Shown here piece by piece: positions 46,399-56,167 of a DNA stretch of 64,000 bases. The DNA is from Pseudo-nitzschia pungens (Eukaryota; Bacillariophyta; Bacillariophyceae; Bacillariales; Bacillariaceae). Under the pieces are notes generated by a model, which saw only the letters and a program-made list of their open reading frames with translations, was not told the origin of the DNA and did not search any database. Each line of letters opens with the position of its first letter. Position 1 is the first letter of the stretch. The translations under genes and the position numbers were made by a program. The stretch covers positions 1,550,001-1,614,000 of the forward strand of contig CM074759.1 of assembly GCA_037355855.1 (NCBI GenBank), in the 5' to 3' direction.

Positions 46399-47793
46399 AC
46401 AAATCACAGCGAACCCCATCATAACAGCTGGAGTGGCAAACGGTACTAGCACCGCGGCATCGAATTCAGGTGAGACGGCATATTGTTACTCAAAAAGAGA
46501 GACAACATCTTTCGTAGCATTTTGTACAGCACTGCTAAATAGGGCTGCCCATAGTCTTCAAATCGATGCAGAAACACTCACCGCGTTGCAAATTATTGTA
46601 TTTTCTGGTTCCAACCCCGCATAACGTTCAGCCACCCATTCGTACAAAGCAAAAACACCACCAGGAACAGCACCACCACCACCAGCAGCAGCAACAGAAG
46701 TCACGGCAAAAGACGAAAACAGTTGCAGCAGCTCCACCGAACTGCCAACAATGGCACCCACCGTGATGGAGTTGCGAAAGACGGCCGAGGAGGCCATTGC
46801 GGCGGTTACCCAACCCATCAGGGATCAAACCATGTCGACGAGGACCGAAAACTCTGCCGGAACCAGTGCCACCATCAATGGCAGCAGCGGCAACTCCACC
46901 ACCACCAATGCTCCAACCTCGAGCTCGGGCAACGAGAACAAACCAACGTACAGCAAACGCCGGAAAAAACCACGCCTGTCGGATTGCGAGGCCAAGCTGG
47001 CGCAGCTCAAGGCCGAGAACGAACAGCTGAAACGCCACCTGCAGAATATTTCCAACAAGGCCCACAAGTTCGACATGGAGAAAGACAAGGCCTCGAAACA
47101 GATTGCCCAGCTGATGCACGATCCCAATGCGGGTCCCCGTGAAATGGAAATAGCGGTGCGAAAATTCAGCGACATGTATTCCGACTACGGCATCAACCGG
47201 CAACAAGAACTCAGCTTTCATCTGGAACAATTACAGAGGTCAGTTTTTCTCTTAACTTTTGCTTGTGCTTGTGCTTGTGTTACGTTGTGCTTTTGTCGTT
47301 GTCATCGATCATGTACGGGAAAATCAGATTTGGGCATTCAAAAAAAATTGTCAACTTGGCGATCGAACGAAAAGACTAAACAATTTCGTTTTTCGATGTT
47401 TTGTGGAATAGACTCGTGAACCCTACCAACTTCACCAAGATGGGCTTGTGGACGTTGGGTCATAGCAACCAGGGTACGAAAAAGAATCCCATTGCAGGCA
47501 TCCTCGTCGAAGAACTAGACATTACCCCGCAACAAGGTAGGAAAATTCTGGATCAAAGCGAAAAGATTCGACAGCTATGCCAAAATTTGAAGGAGGCACA
47601 TTCTTTGCTTGTGAAACTGAAGTATCTCTGCGAGAAAAAGACGCGCACGTTCCAAGATCGCATGAACAAATGCACAGAAATATTGACAGCGAAACAAGTT
47701 GTGAAACTCATTATTTGGATCAATGGGCACACGCAACTTCTCGACAGTGTTTGTCCTGGATGGGGTACCGAACATATTCATTCAAAGAAATAG
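45740..47793 (+). CDS. bZIP-like transcription factor, diatom type
   Basis: Three exons, 45740-46469, 46632-47238 and 47412-47793 (phases 1 and 2), giving 572 residues. The N-terminus is His/Gln-rich (residues 1-50). An Ala/Ser-rich stretch and a polyglutamine tract (about residues 203-222) follow. At about residues 395-430 is a bZIP-like segment: SKRRKKPRLSDCEAKLAQLK then AENEQLKRHL, with leucine-type heptads. The basic region is diverged: the position after Asn-x7 is Lys, not Arg. The C-terminal about 170 residues (MGLWTLGHSNQGTK, ILVEELDITPQQGRKI, EILTAKQVVKLIIWINGH) match a domain that I associate with diatom bZIP proteins. It probably binds DNA as a dimer in the nucleus. The start is the ATG at 45740; an earlier in-frame TTG is ignored. 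Head-to-head with mL49. Confidence 0.75.
46346..46400 (+). repeat. CAG/CAA repeat encoding polyglutamine
   Basis: A run of CAG then CAA-interrupted codons in exon 1 of the bZIP-like gene, about 18-20 glutamines. Seen directly. Confidence 0.95.
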
Positions 47794-48087
47794 ACTATAT
47801 CCTGCACGAAAATAAAGTTTGAACCGCAAATCTTAGTAATGGTCAAAAATTGCGTGCTAAAAGATTATTTTCGAGATTGACTGAATTTGTAATTATGTAC
47901 TTCACATCCTAAGCGCTATGAGGAAAACAATGATGTGACTGTCTATTCCACTAGAATAAATACCTTTGCTTGGCACAGTTTTAGTTATTGAATAACATAT
48001 TTTTTGAATTCATTGAATTCTTTAAGTCAATCGTCTAAGAAAATATATTTTCGACTTTAATCCTGCAAGTGAGTTAGACACACAATA

Positions 48088-50575
48088 TTATTCCTCTGGT
48101 GGGAACTTGTAGTCACCTCCCGACCCATATTTCCAGGATTCGAGCCGTCTTCTCCACTTGAATTTCTCGCGGGGATTCTTGACAAAGTTTTCTACAACCG
48201 ACGATACAACAGGTGCTGCCGTGTTATCCAAAACCGAATACGCCCCCATGTTTCCAACATGACCCAACCATTTGACCAACTCGGGGAGTCCAACAGTTGC
48301 AACAATTTGTGGCATGAAAGTTGGGTCCGCCAAAAAGCTGCCGGCCAAGCTTCCTACGAGACCGTCAAACCTGACAACGTCTTGCAAAAATGGTTTCATT
48401 GTTTTTGGTCCCATATTGTCCATGACTTCGAAGTTAGTCGCGAGCAAACGGTTGACAAACTTAGGGTCCACATTCTGACCCATTTTCACACTCATTGCCT
48501 TTTGAAACATCCATGCTGCACTCAAGTTCGGTTGGTAGTCATTGATGAGTCCTAGATCGTCCTTATGCAAGCAATTATTTTCCAATGCCTCGTCAATCGC
48601 ACCGCCGATTCGATCGAGATGCCTAGTCAATGCACCGAAACCTCCGAAAGAGAGCGGAGACTGAATGCCAGATGCGTCACCCACAGCCAATACTCGACTG
48701 AATTCTGGCTTTAGAGGGGAGTCGCGGTACGTTGGAAAGAACGCAAACAGGATACGTTTGATATCCAAGTCGGTTTCGGGATTTTGGATAGATGGCTGAT
48801 AAACTGACAGAAGCTTCCAATAGTCTTCAAACAACTGAAGGAGGGAAGGTCTGTTTTCATCGGCATCCATGTAAGTGAACACTAAAGACAGGTGCGGGAG
48901 GGAAAAGAGGTTTCGTTCTTTGGATGAGAATATTGTCCTACAACCCCACGAAAAGCGACAATTTCGAATTATAAGAAGCAAAAGATGTTCGGTACTCACT
49001 GTAAGTAGTCTTTACGTCACTTGTGCCTGGTTCTTTTCCTCTACCAATTCCAACTGGGAAAGCCTCCCAGAAATACTGATTCGAACTTCCATTCTTTCGA
49101 GTAATGATCGGTTGGTTTGTGTAAATGATATCGCCATAAAGATTGGACTCTTTCTCGTATCCACCGGCACAGGATCCTACGACACAACAAATTCCATCCG
49201 CCTTTTGTCCGTATCGTTGCTGGGCACTGATCGGTGAAGCGTTGCCCATGCAGTCCAAAACAAGACGCGCCGTAATGGGTTCTTCTTCCTCACCGAGGTC
49301 GATAGCGGATCCGACCAACTCACTCACACAAACTCCAGAAAGCCGTGTCTCTTCTTTGATAACACCCCCGATGTATCGAAATCGGTCGGAAACTCTCTGA
49401 ATCAACAAAGACGGCGTGACTCCAAGATTCAAGACGTCTGGTGTCAGACACTCGTAACCGGTTTCGCCGTTCTCGAAGTAACCCCCTTCAAGCGGAGTGA
49501 CCTCCGTGTTTTTGAAACCAGACCTACAGGCAGGGAATTCGGTCGTGATCACGGCATCGATGTCTTCCTGCGTAATAACGTTCAAACGCATGAGTTCATC
49601 CAACTCGTCCATGGAAATGTTCCATTCTTGTTCTCGTCCTCGAAGTTTCCCCGCCTCGATCACGCACACCCGGTGTCCTTGCAGCTGCAAATACATGGCA
49701 TAGAAAATCCCAAGCGTTCCACCACAAACGACAACATCGTAATCCAGTTGCTTGAATCCGGCAGAGTCTCTCAATCGTTGCCAACACTTTTGGTTTCCGA
49801 TCGCGCCGTCGGTCGAAACGAACTGCGGGGGAGGACCGTGGTCGTTTTGTGTAAATTGCAAAAGATTTTTGTCGTAATCGAATGCCTCGAATTGTTTGAG
49901 ACGCTCCCAGTTTTGCTCGGCTCTCTTGAATGCATTCAGCGTGCTCGCTCCTCCGGCACCACCGGCCTGATTTTCGGTCGGAATTTTGTTAAACATGCGC
50001 TCGGTCAACGTGCTCCCGTCTCCCAATCGAGGTTCCTCCTCTTCTTCTACACCCAAGATATCGTTCGGGTCAAGAAGCGTCTCTGCCTCTGTCTGTGTGT
50101 TAGAGGTCATCCGCAACGCAGTGAAAGTTTCTTTCGCACCTCTATTACTACCGGAGAACAGAGCACTCGACGAAAACGCAAACCTCGGCGACTTTCCTGT
50201 CCCGGAGTAGCTCCCTCCCGATGGTGCATCGTACGTTTGAAATTCGTTGGGATCGAACGCGTCGAGTCTCGTGGCACCGAACGGAATCGGAGGATGTTCT
50301 ATTTCGATTTCGTCGACGCTGTGCTGTTCGGTAGCTCCATATGCCGGAAGAATCTCGTTCATCTGTGCATCGGAAAGTTGATACATCGAAGTTTGATAGT
50401 CAACTCCCCATGCCTGGAGAAATTCGGCACAGACATTTGGGTCGATTTCACCATCATACAGCTCGGAAGCGAGCGGCTTGATCCCGCGAGCTTGCTTCGT
50501 TCGGGCAATCGAACCGAACGCATCGACGGAATCGAGACTTCCCAGAAGCGCAAGAGCAGAAACCGAAAACTTCAT
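48088..50575 (-). CDS. Plastid FAD-dependent lycopene-cyclase-like protein
   Basis: Two exons, 50575-49000 and 48881-48088 (intron 118 bp, phase 1), giving 789 residues. A signal peptide ending SVDA before Phe-Gly suggests plastid import. Residues of about 45-270 form a long acidic, low-conservation extension. The FAD-binding core begins with YDVVVCGGTLGIFYAMYLQL and CVIEAG (about 280-310), continues with a motif-like segment (LVLDCMGNASPISAQQRYGQ), and has the second flavin motif VLAVGDASGIQSPLSFGGFG in exon 2. It resembles plant proteins annotated as lycopene beta/epsilon cyclase-like (At2g32640 type) rather than true LCYB. Whether it acts on carotenoids is not shown. It sits head-to-head, 671 bp away, with another plastid gene (MsrB-like). 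Confidence 0.8.
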
Positions 50576-51246
50576 TTCGATGCAAGGATATCAGTGTTCT
50601 TCTTCGAGTACTTTTGTTTTCGAACGCAAAAGAGCACGCCCGTAATCAGACCGACATGCAACAGAAAGATAGCAAAGATGACGTTTATGATACGTGCAAT
50701 GTATATCTTTGTGCCAAGGAATCGATTGCCTCGTTGTGGTGAGTTTTCTTGTCTGGCGTCTTGTAACACGGATTGTGCCGTACAAACTCGAATTTCGCAC
50801 CTGTAAGTGGTCGTTGCGATTTCGACTGACAAGTACGTAAATCAAAATTAACCGTTCTTAGTCACTAATGAAATCATGCATCAAACTGTAAATTCTAAAT
50901 GTGACTGGATTGATTCATTCTCATTCTCAGGAACTAATACGGTAAGATTTTATGGTAACCTTATCAGGTAAGATTATAGTAAGACTTACGGTAAGATTAT
51001 CTTAAAATTCAAACTTTCCAGAGATGACTCAGCGCTCACCTCGAACTCGTTTTTATTCCACCATGTGCGCGCGTTCGTGGTGAGGGGTTGGAACACGATC
51101 AACCACGACAGAAAAAGCACGCTGTCGGTATCCGAAAAATTGTGCGACACCCAGACTTGCAACAAGAACACAACGAACAGATGCTTTGAAGTCGTCGCTT
51201 AGGAAAAGCATACAAAAACAAACGAACTCGCAAGAAAACCTTCACC
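50576..51246. other. Divergent promoter region of two plastid-protein genes
   Basis: 671 bp shared by the lycopene-cyclase-like and MsrB-like genes. It contains a cluster of GGTAAGATT-type words (about 50938-51000). No gene supported. Confidence 0.5.
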
Positions 51247-52181
51247 ATGAAACTTCTCTATCCAATTGTCTCGGCCCTTCTTCTGGTCCAGGGAACCACG
51301 GGTTTCAGTGCTCAGCTCAAAAATGAAGGAAAATCGGTGTCGTCTGCCACGACGCCATCGTCTCGAGCGGACTTTCTGCAACTGACATCGGCAGCTGCCC
51401 TTGCTTCAATCTTGGGCGTGTCGATGGGGGCTCCCGAAAAAGCGATGGCTTTCGATATCGGTGGAAAGATCGTGTACGGAGGCGAGGAAATCATGAGCCA
51501 AAAGGGACACGGAACCAGCGCCAAGCCGGTGCAGGATGAATTGCTGTACGGGGCCAACGCCAAGCTTGCGGACAAGATCTGCAATTTCAATCGGTAGGTG
51601 CCGCGCGGCGAAGTCCGGAGCACGCTGGAAAATACCTTTCGATTTACTCCGTCACCGGTGTAGCTCACGCATCCACGTTTGTTTCTGTTCGAAAGACACT
51701 TTGCCGAAATGGGTGGGTACTTTCAATCCACCAGTTTCGAGGACCAGGTCATGGCTGCCAAGGAACCCATCACGTTTTACGATTCGGTAACCGGAAAACC
51801 CCTATTTGTAGCCCCGATCAATCGCTCTGCGGAACAATTTATTGCAGAATCTAGAGTTCACGGATGGTGAGTGACGAATCATTGCTGGGTAACATTGAAT
51901 GTTCTCTATTTTTGATCGATATGGAGTGGTCCTTCGATTGCTTTGGATTTGCTTTTGAACGTAAGTCGATGCGCGAGGTGTCCTCTCTCACGCAGAGTTT
52001 CTTTTGTTGTAGGCCGTCGTTCCGTGACGACGAAGTAGTCTGGGAGAATGTCAGAGTGCTCAAGAAATCTGGAGAAACAGTATCTGCGGATGGAACACAC
52101 CTTGGACACAACCTCCCCGATCGCAATGGCAACAGGTACTGTATAAATCTTGTCAGCATTGCTGGCAACCCTGTTGCCTGA
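51247..52181 (+). CDS. Thylakoid-lumen MsrB-like protein
   Basis: Three exons, 51247-51593, 51696-51866 and 52013-52181 (both introns phase 2), giving 228 residues. A signal peptide (ending TTG before Phe-Ser) is followed by a Ser/Thr-rich transit region. A hydrophobic lumen-type signal (about 43-68: FLQLTSAAALASILGV) then ends in AMAFD. This tripartite arrangement suggests the thylakoid lumen. The C-terminal half has the methionine-(R)-sulfoxide reductase B fold signatures: FYDSVTGKPLFVAPI, HGWPSFRDD (split by intron 2), GTHLGHNLPDRNGNRYCIN. Cys216 in RYCIN corresponds to the catalytic MsrB cysteine. The zinc-binding CxxC pairs of many MsrBs are missing. It could be an active lumenal reductase or a repurposed fold. 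Confidence 0.75.
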
Positions 52182-52458
52182 ATTTGATGTACGCAAGTCA
52201 TCACTGACAATGTCCTATACGCCATAGATCAGAATACCTCTATATGTTTCGGTACAATTTTTCTGTAACTAAACGGACCGAGCTCTAATCTTCTAGACAG
52301 TTGTGTGACAGTATCAATGTAGAAGAATCCTGCTTAAATTCTGCAAAATACGCAGCTACTGCATCAAGTCCGAACACTGCATGACCCGATCTATCACGAC
52401 ATTTATAAAGGTAGAAATCTAATTGTAGTTCTTTATTGAATTGCCCAAATCATTTACC

Positions 52459-53547
52459 TTAGATCTTGTACAGGACTTTTCCCTTCGATTTTCCTGCTTC
52501 AAGATATTTGTGGCCATCGGCTGCTTGATCGAGAGGGAAGACGGTGTCGACTGCAACCTTAAGCTTGCCATCCTTCAACCATCCAAAGATCTCGTCTGCT
52601 CTCCACACCAGTTCTTCTCGGTTTCTGGTGTAATCAAGAAGCTTTGGTCGCGTGACGTACGCCGATTTTCCAATCAAACGCAAAACGGGGAAGGCCGGAA
52701 CCGCTCCGGAAGCGTTTCCGAAGGAAACAAAGATTCCTCTTTGGGCCAAGGAGTCGATGGAAATGTCAACAGTGCTCTTTCCAATTCCGTCAATGACGCA
52801 TTTTGCTCCAACACCGTCGGTGATCTCCTTCACGCGTTCGACGACATCAACACTCTCGTAATCCTCGAAGCTCTTGCCGGGGACCTCGTCCAAGACAATC
52901 AACTCGTCGCAACCCAAATCCTTAGCAATATCGGCCTTTCCTTTCGCTACAGTACCGATAACCTTGAAACCCTGGAGCTTGGCCATTTGAGCTGCCCATT
53001 GGCATGTACCACCTCCAACACCATGGATCAAGCACCACTCACCGGGCTTGATCAAATCGGCGTGGGCCGACGACGTGAGGTAGTGGGCGGTCAATCCTTG
53101 GACAACACACGAGGTGGCAACATCCAGGCCTACACCATCGGGAACAGGCAACAGCTTGGCGGCGGGAACAGCCGAGTACTCACTGTAGGTTTGCAAGATG
53201 GAGTAGGCGACGCGATCACCAACCTTGATACCCTGGGCGGCGGCCTCGTCGGAGACGGCCGCAACGGTACCTCCTCCCTCTTGTCCACCAACAAAAGGGA
53301 GATCACGGGCATACAATCCACTACGATGGTATGTGTCAATAAAGTTGATCCCGGCGTACTCGTTCTTGACAATAACCTGACCGGGTCCCATCTTGGGAGT
53401 GGGGTAGTCCGTCTCGATCTTCATGGCATCCGCGTCACCAACCTCGCGGATGACAGCCGCCTTCATGGTTTCGGGGACTGCAGAGAAGCATCTTCGTGCA
53501 GCTTTGGTTGCGATAGAGGACGAGCGGGATAGAACACAAGACAACAT
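52459..53547 (-). CDS. Quinone oxidoreductase-like MDR protein (zeta-crystallin type), probably mitochondrial
   Basis: 362 residues, single exon. A zinc-free medium-chain dehydrogenase/reductase of the NADPH:quinone oxidoreductase group. The N-terminus (MLSCVLSRSSSIATKAARRC) is Ser/Arg-rich without acids, a likely mitochondrial presequence of about 25 residues. Then come MKAAVIREVG (domain start), NEYAGINFIDTYHRSGLY, PFVGGQEGGGTV, GDRVAY, the nucleotide-binding loop GVGGGTCQWAAQMAKLQGF and VIDGIGKST. The usual GGVG loop is changed to GGGT. It ends with the family's GKVLYKI. Substrate is not predictable, though quinones or enones are typical. It converges on the MsrB-like gene (277 bp) and is head-to-head with the bilin reductase gene. 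Confidence 0.87.
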   Translation of the reverse strand: MLSCVLSRSSSIATKAARRCFSAVPETMKAAVIREVGDADAMKIETDYPTPKMGPGQVIVKNEYAGINFIDTYHRSGLYARDLPFVGGQEGGGTVAAVSDEAAAQGIKVGDRVAYSILQTYSEYSAVPAAKLLPVPDGVGLDVATSCVVQGLTAHYLTSSAHADLIKPGEWCLIHGVGGGTCQWAAQMAKLQGFKVIGTVAKGKADIAKDLGCDELIVLDEVPGKSFEDYESVDVVERVKEITDGVGAKCVIDGIGKSTVDISIDSLAQRGIFVSFGNASGAVPAFPVLRLIGKSAYVTRPKLLDYTRNREELVWRADEIFGWLKDGKLKVAVDTVFPLDQAADGHKYLEAGKSKGKVLYKI

Positions 53548-54289
53548 GATTGACGGCTTTCGAAGGTATCTGTCTGTGAACGACTACAATAGATATGTGA
53601 CAGTTGACATATGAGAATACGGGTAGTACGACGACCTCCGTGACAAGATGGTATTCGATCCGGAAGGAATGAAAAGTGGGAAATGAACGTAAATGGCGGA
53701 ACAGTAAACTTACTCCTAGGGTACTCGTACGTGCCTTTTGTACTGAAATGTTCATAATGTATGACCCCTTACTGAGCTGATGACGTATGACAATAGTGGC
53801 AACAACCAATAGATTTCACTCCGGACGCGCATGGGCGACATGGGATTTGAGCACTATTTGATTAACACGACTCAACAAGTATTCCGATGGGTCAATTGTA
53901 TTGAATCGTGCAAAGAGATCCGGGTTACTTTTTTGACTCATTTGATCTTAATTTAGTCTCGCGATCCTTGAACTTGATAGTTCAACCAGTAATTCTGGCC
54001 GATTTCTGGTTGAACCGCATGGGCGAATTTTTATTTAATCTTCTGATTGGTTCAACCTACAGCGGGTGAATTGTGAAGCAAACCACGACAAATCTGTTTT
54101 ATCGGATAACAGTACATGTACTGGTAACACGTCGTTGCATCGGTGGATTATCATTATGCACCCATCTGCTCTCACAAAGAAAAAGCGAATCTTGGTATCC
54201 GCAACACTTCGTTCCCAAAACAATCGTGATCTCATAGTTGAGACAACTGTAGAAACCCTAAAGCAAGCGTATAATTCACAATTACAACA
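53548..54289. other. Divergent intergenic region (quinone oxidoreductase / bilin reductase)
   Basis: 742 bp. Its notable content is a set of GGTTSAACC-type inverted repeats, listed separately. No gene supported. Confidence 0.5.
53980..54057. promoter_or_regulatory. Inverted-repeat cluster upstream of the bilin reductase gene
   Basis: GTTCAACCAG (53980-53989) and its exact reverse complement CTGGTTGAAC (54006-54015) are separated by 16 bases. A third half-site, GGTTCAACC, lies at 54049-54057. About 230-310 bp before the ATG. It could be a dimeric transcription-factor site or a hairpin; this is inference from position and symmetry. Confidence 0.4.
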
Positions 54290-55438
54290 ATGAAGGCTAT
54301 GCAACTGCTCTTATTCACACCAGCCGTAGCTTGCGCTTACACGCTGCACCACCAACAGCGCAATCCCTCGTTTGCGATCGGGCGGGACGCTCAACGACGA
54401 TCTAGATCTGCCTCCTCAAGCTCTCAATCCTTGTACAGAAGCGATGTTGACCCTTCGACACTGGATGTGCTAACTACTGCAATGGGAAGCATCTCCAAGA
54501 AATTTCCGTTGATTCAGCCACCATCGCCGAAGAAACCCTCCAAGAGAACACTTTCGGTCCGTGAAACCGAAGCAGAGCACGGCATGCCATGGAAGTCCTC
54601 TATCGACACCAACGTTAACGACGAGCTCTTGTACATGCCATTCTGGGAATGGCAAATGGATTTCATGGAAGAGAATCTCACCGACCTTAAAGTAGTAGAA
54701 TGCAAGAACGAAAAAGGCACGGACTTTTCCTATAACGAGAACCAAAAGAAGAAAGCTCGCATCGTAAATGTTTGCTTTTCTTCCAAGGAATACCGCAAGA
54801 TCCGCATGACCTATTACGACGCCGGTGACAACACCCAAGTCTATAACGCCGTTTTGTATCCTAATCCCGAGTACAATCTTCCCGTCCTGGGAATCGATCT
54901 CCTGGCTTTCAACCGCAAAAAATACTTGGCCATCGTTGACTTTCAACCAATTCACGACGAAGAAGATGATCACGCCGCACGATACGAGCACTTGCTCAAG
55001 CCCATCAAGGACAAGTACGAGTCTCTCAAGGGTCGCATGAGCTCCAAATTCTACGACGAAACCCAACACTTCTCGCAACAGATGCTCTTTGCACGATTCG
55101 ACGATGAAAACGTTGTATCGCGCGACTTGTTCCCCGCCTTCCAGGGATACGTTCAGACACATTTGGACTTGATCCGAAACACGGAGGCGGAGCCCGACCA
55201 GAAAGAAATGGTTCTTGCCAAGACCAAGGCTTACGACACCTACTCCGCTGACCGTGATCCCGCTACTGGACTCTTCGCTGCCATGTACGGAAAAGAATGG
55301 GCCGAGGACTTTGTACACGACTTTTTGTTCTCCATGAGCGAAAGGCCCGCCGAAGGAGCCGTGCCTCCTGCCAATCCCTTCATGGGAGGCCCTCCCCGGG
55401 GAGGACCGCCCCAAGGACAAAAGATGCAGCGACCTTAA
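54290..55438 (+). CDS. Ferredoxin-dependent bilin reductase (PebB/HY2 family), plastid
   Basis: 382 residues, single exon. FDBRs reduce biliverdin-derived bilins with electrons from ferredoxin, making chromophores for phytochromes or phycobiliproteins. A short signal peptide ends ACA before Tyr, then an Arg/Ser-rich transit stretch (about 30-50). The conserved core runs from about 110 to 330: ARIVNVCFSSKEYRKIRMTY, PEYNLPVLGIDLLAFNRKKY, LAIVDFQPIHDEEDDHAARY, and YDETQHFSQQMLFARFDDE. These resemble PebB more than PcyA, but the regiospecificity cannot be settled by eye. The C-terminus has a short Gly/Pro tail (PRGGPPQGQ) beyond the family end. Diatoms lack phycobilisomes, so the product probably feeds a phytochrome or another bilin protein. 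Confidence 0.85.
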   Translation: MKAMQLLLFTPAVACAYTLHHQQRNPSFAIGRDAQRRSRSASSSSQSLYRSDVDPSTLDVLTTAMGSISKKFPLIQPPSPKKPSKRTLSVRETEAEHGMPWKSSIDTNVNDELLYMPFWEWQMDFMEENLTDLKVVECKNEKGTDFSYNENQKKKARIVNVCFSSKEYRKIRMTYYDAGDNTQVYNAVLYPNPEYNLPVLGIDLLAFNRKKYLAIVDFQPIHDEEDDHAARYEHLLKPIKDKYESLKGRMSSKFYDETQHFSQQMLFARFDDENVVSRDLFPAFQGYVQTHLDLIRNTEAEPDQKEMVLAKTKAYDTYSADRDPATGLFAAMYGKEWAEDFVHDFLFSMSERPAEGAVPPANPFMGGPPRGGPPQGQKMQRP

Positions 55439-56167
55439 GGATTAGGTGACGCCTCGGTTAGCACGGGGGCTCACCTTTTCCTTCTGTTGTACCATTATTT
55501 TGTTTGAAGGGAGCTTGTACTACTATTCTATTATATTCACTACTGTAAAATATGTAATCACTACGGTTTATTATCGTCTCAAAAGTTCTTTCGTCTGGTA
55601 TTAGTTCATCTTACTTGTTTCGCTTCCACTTTGTAAGTAGTTTTCGGATACTCGCAGTTGAGAGAATAGCATACAATAGAGATAGGGTACAGTAACCTTA
55701 CACTGTTCAACGCCCAAGTGGAAGTTCGCACCAGGTGTTAAAAAAACTTACAGCAAGATTACTTGTACCACAGGACTCATTCCTGAAACGATCCCGTAGA
55801 AGACGAAACAGTTTTTGCAAAACAAGTTACTGTAGTTTGTGAGAGATACAAAGTGCGAAGTAGTACGTAGTAGGGTTAAGGTTACTTCGTACTTTGTACT
55901 ACGTACTTGGTCAACGGAAAGCCACATGTTTTCGGCGCGCCATACAGGTAGGTTTTCAGGTTCAGTCTTGCAGTCGTCGACAGGTCTGTTTTTTCTTCCT
56001 TTCTCATCATTCATCATCTGCTCTCAAGATCTGAGAAAAGAAAGGTTGCGGAAGGAAACAAATAAGTCACGATTCACAGCACAAAGTGGAAACAGAGCGA
56101 TCGGAAAAAATAATACAGTAAGGTTACCAGCAACAATAAATCATCGTCAAACGAAAAACACACCACC
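55439..56167. other. Intergenic region with palindromic TAC/GTA words
   Basis: It holds GTAACCTTAC at 55692-55701, GTAAGGTTAC at 56118-56127 (about 40 bp before the TIM44 start), and an inverted pair of TAGTACGTAG and CTACGTAC words at 55860-55906. No gene supported. Confidence 0.55.

Noticed and set aside
45713..46402. Minus-strand Leu/Arg-rich frame of 229 codons
   Set aside because: Antisense of the CAG and His/Gln repeats in the bZIP-like gene.
49628..50806. Plus-strand frame of 392 codons
   Set aside because: Antisense to exon 1 of the lycopene-cyclase-like gene; no domain-like sequence.
52441..53532. Plus-strand frame of 363 codons
   Set aside because: Antisense to the clearly homologous quinone oxidoreductase gene.
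54470..55420. Minus-strand frame of 316 codons
   Set aside because: Antisense to the bilin reductase; no recognisable domain.
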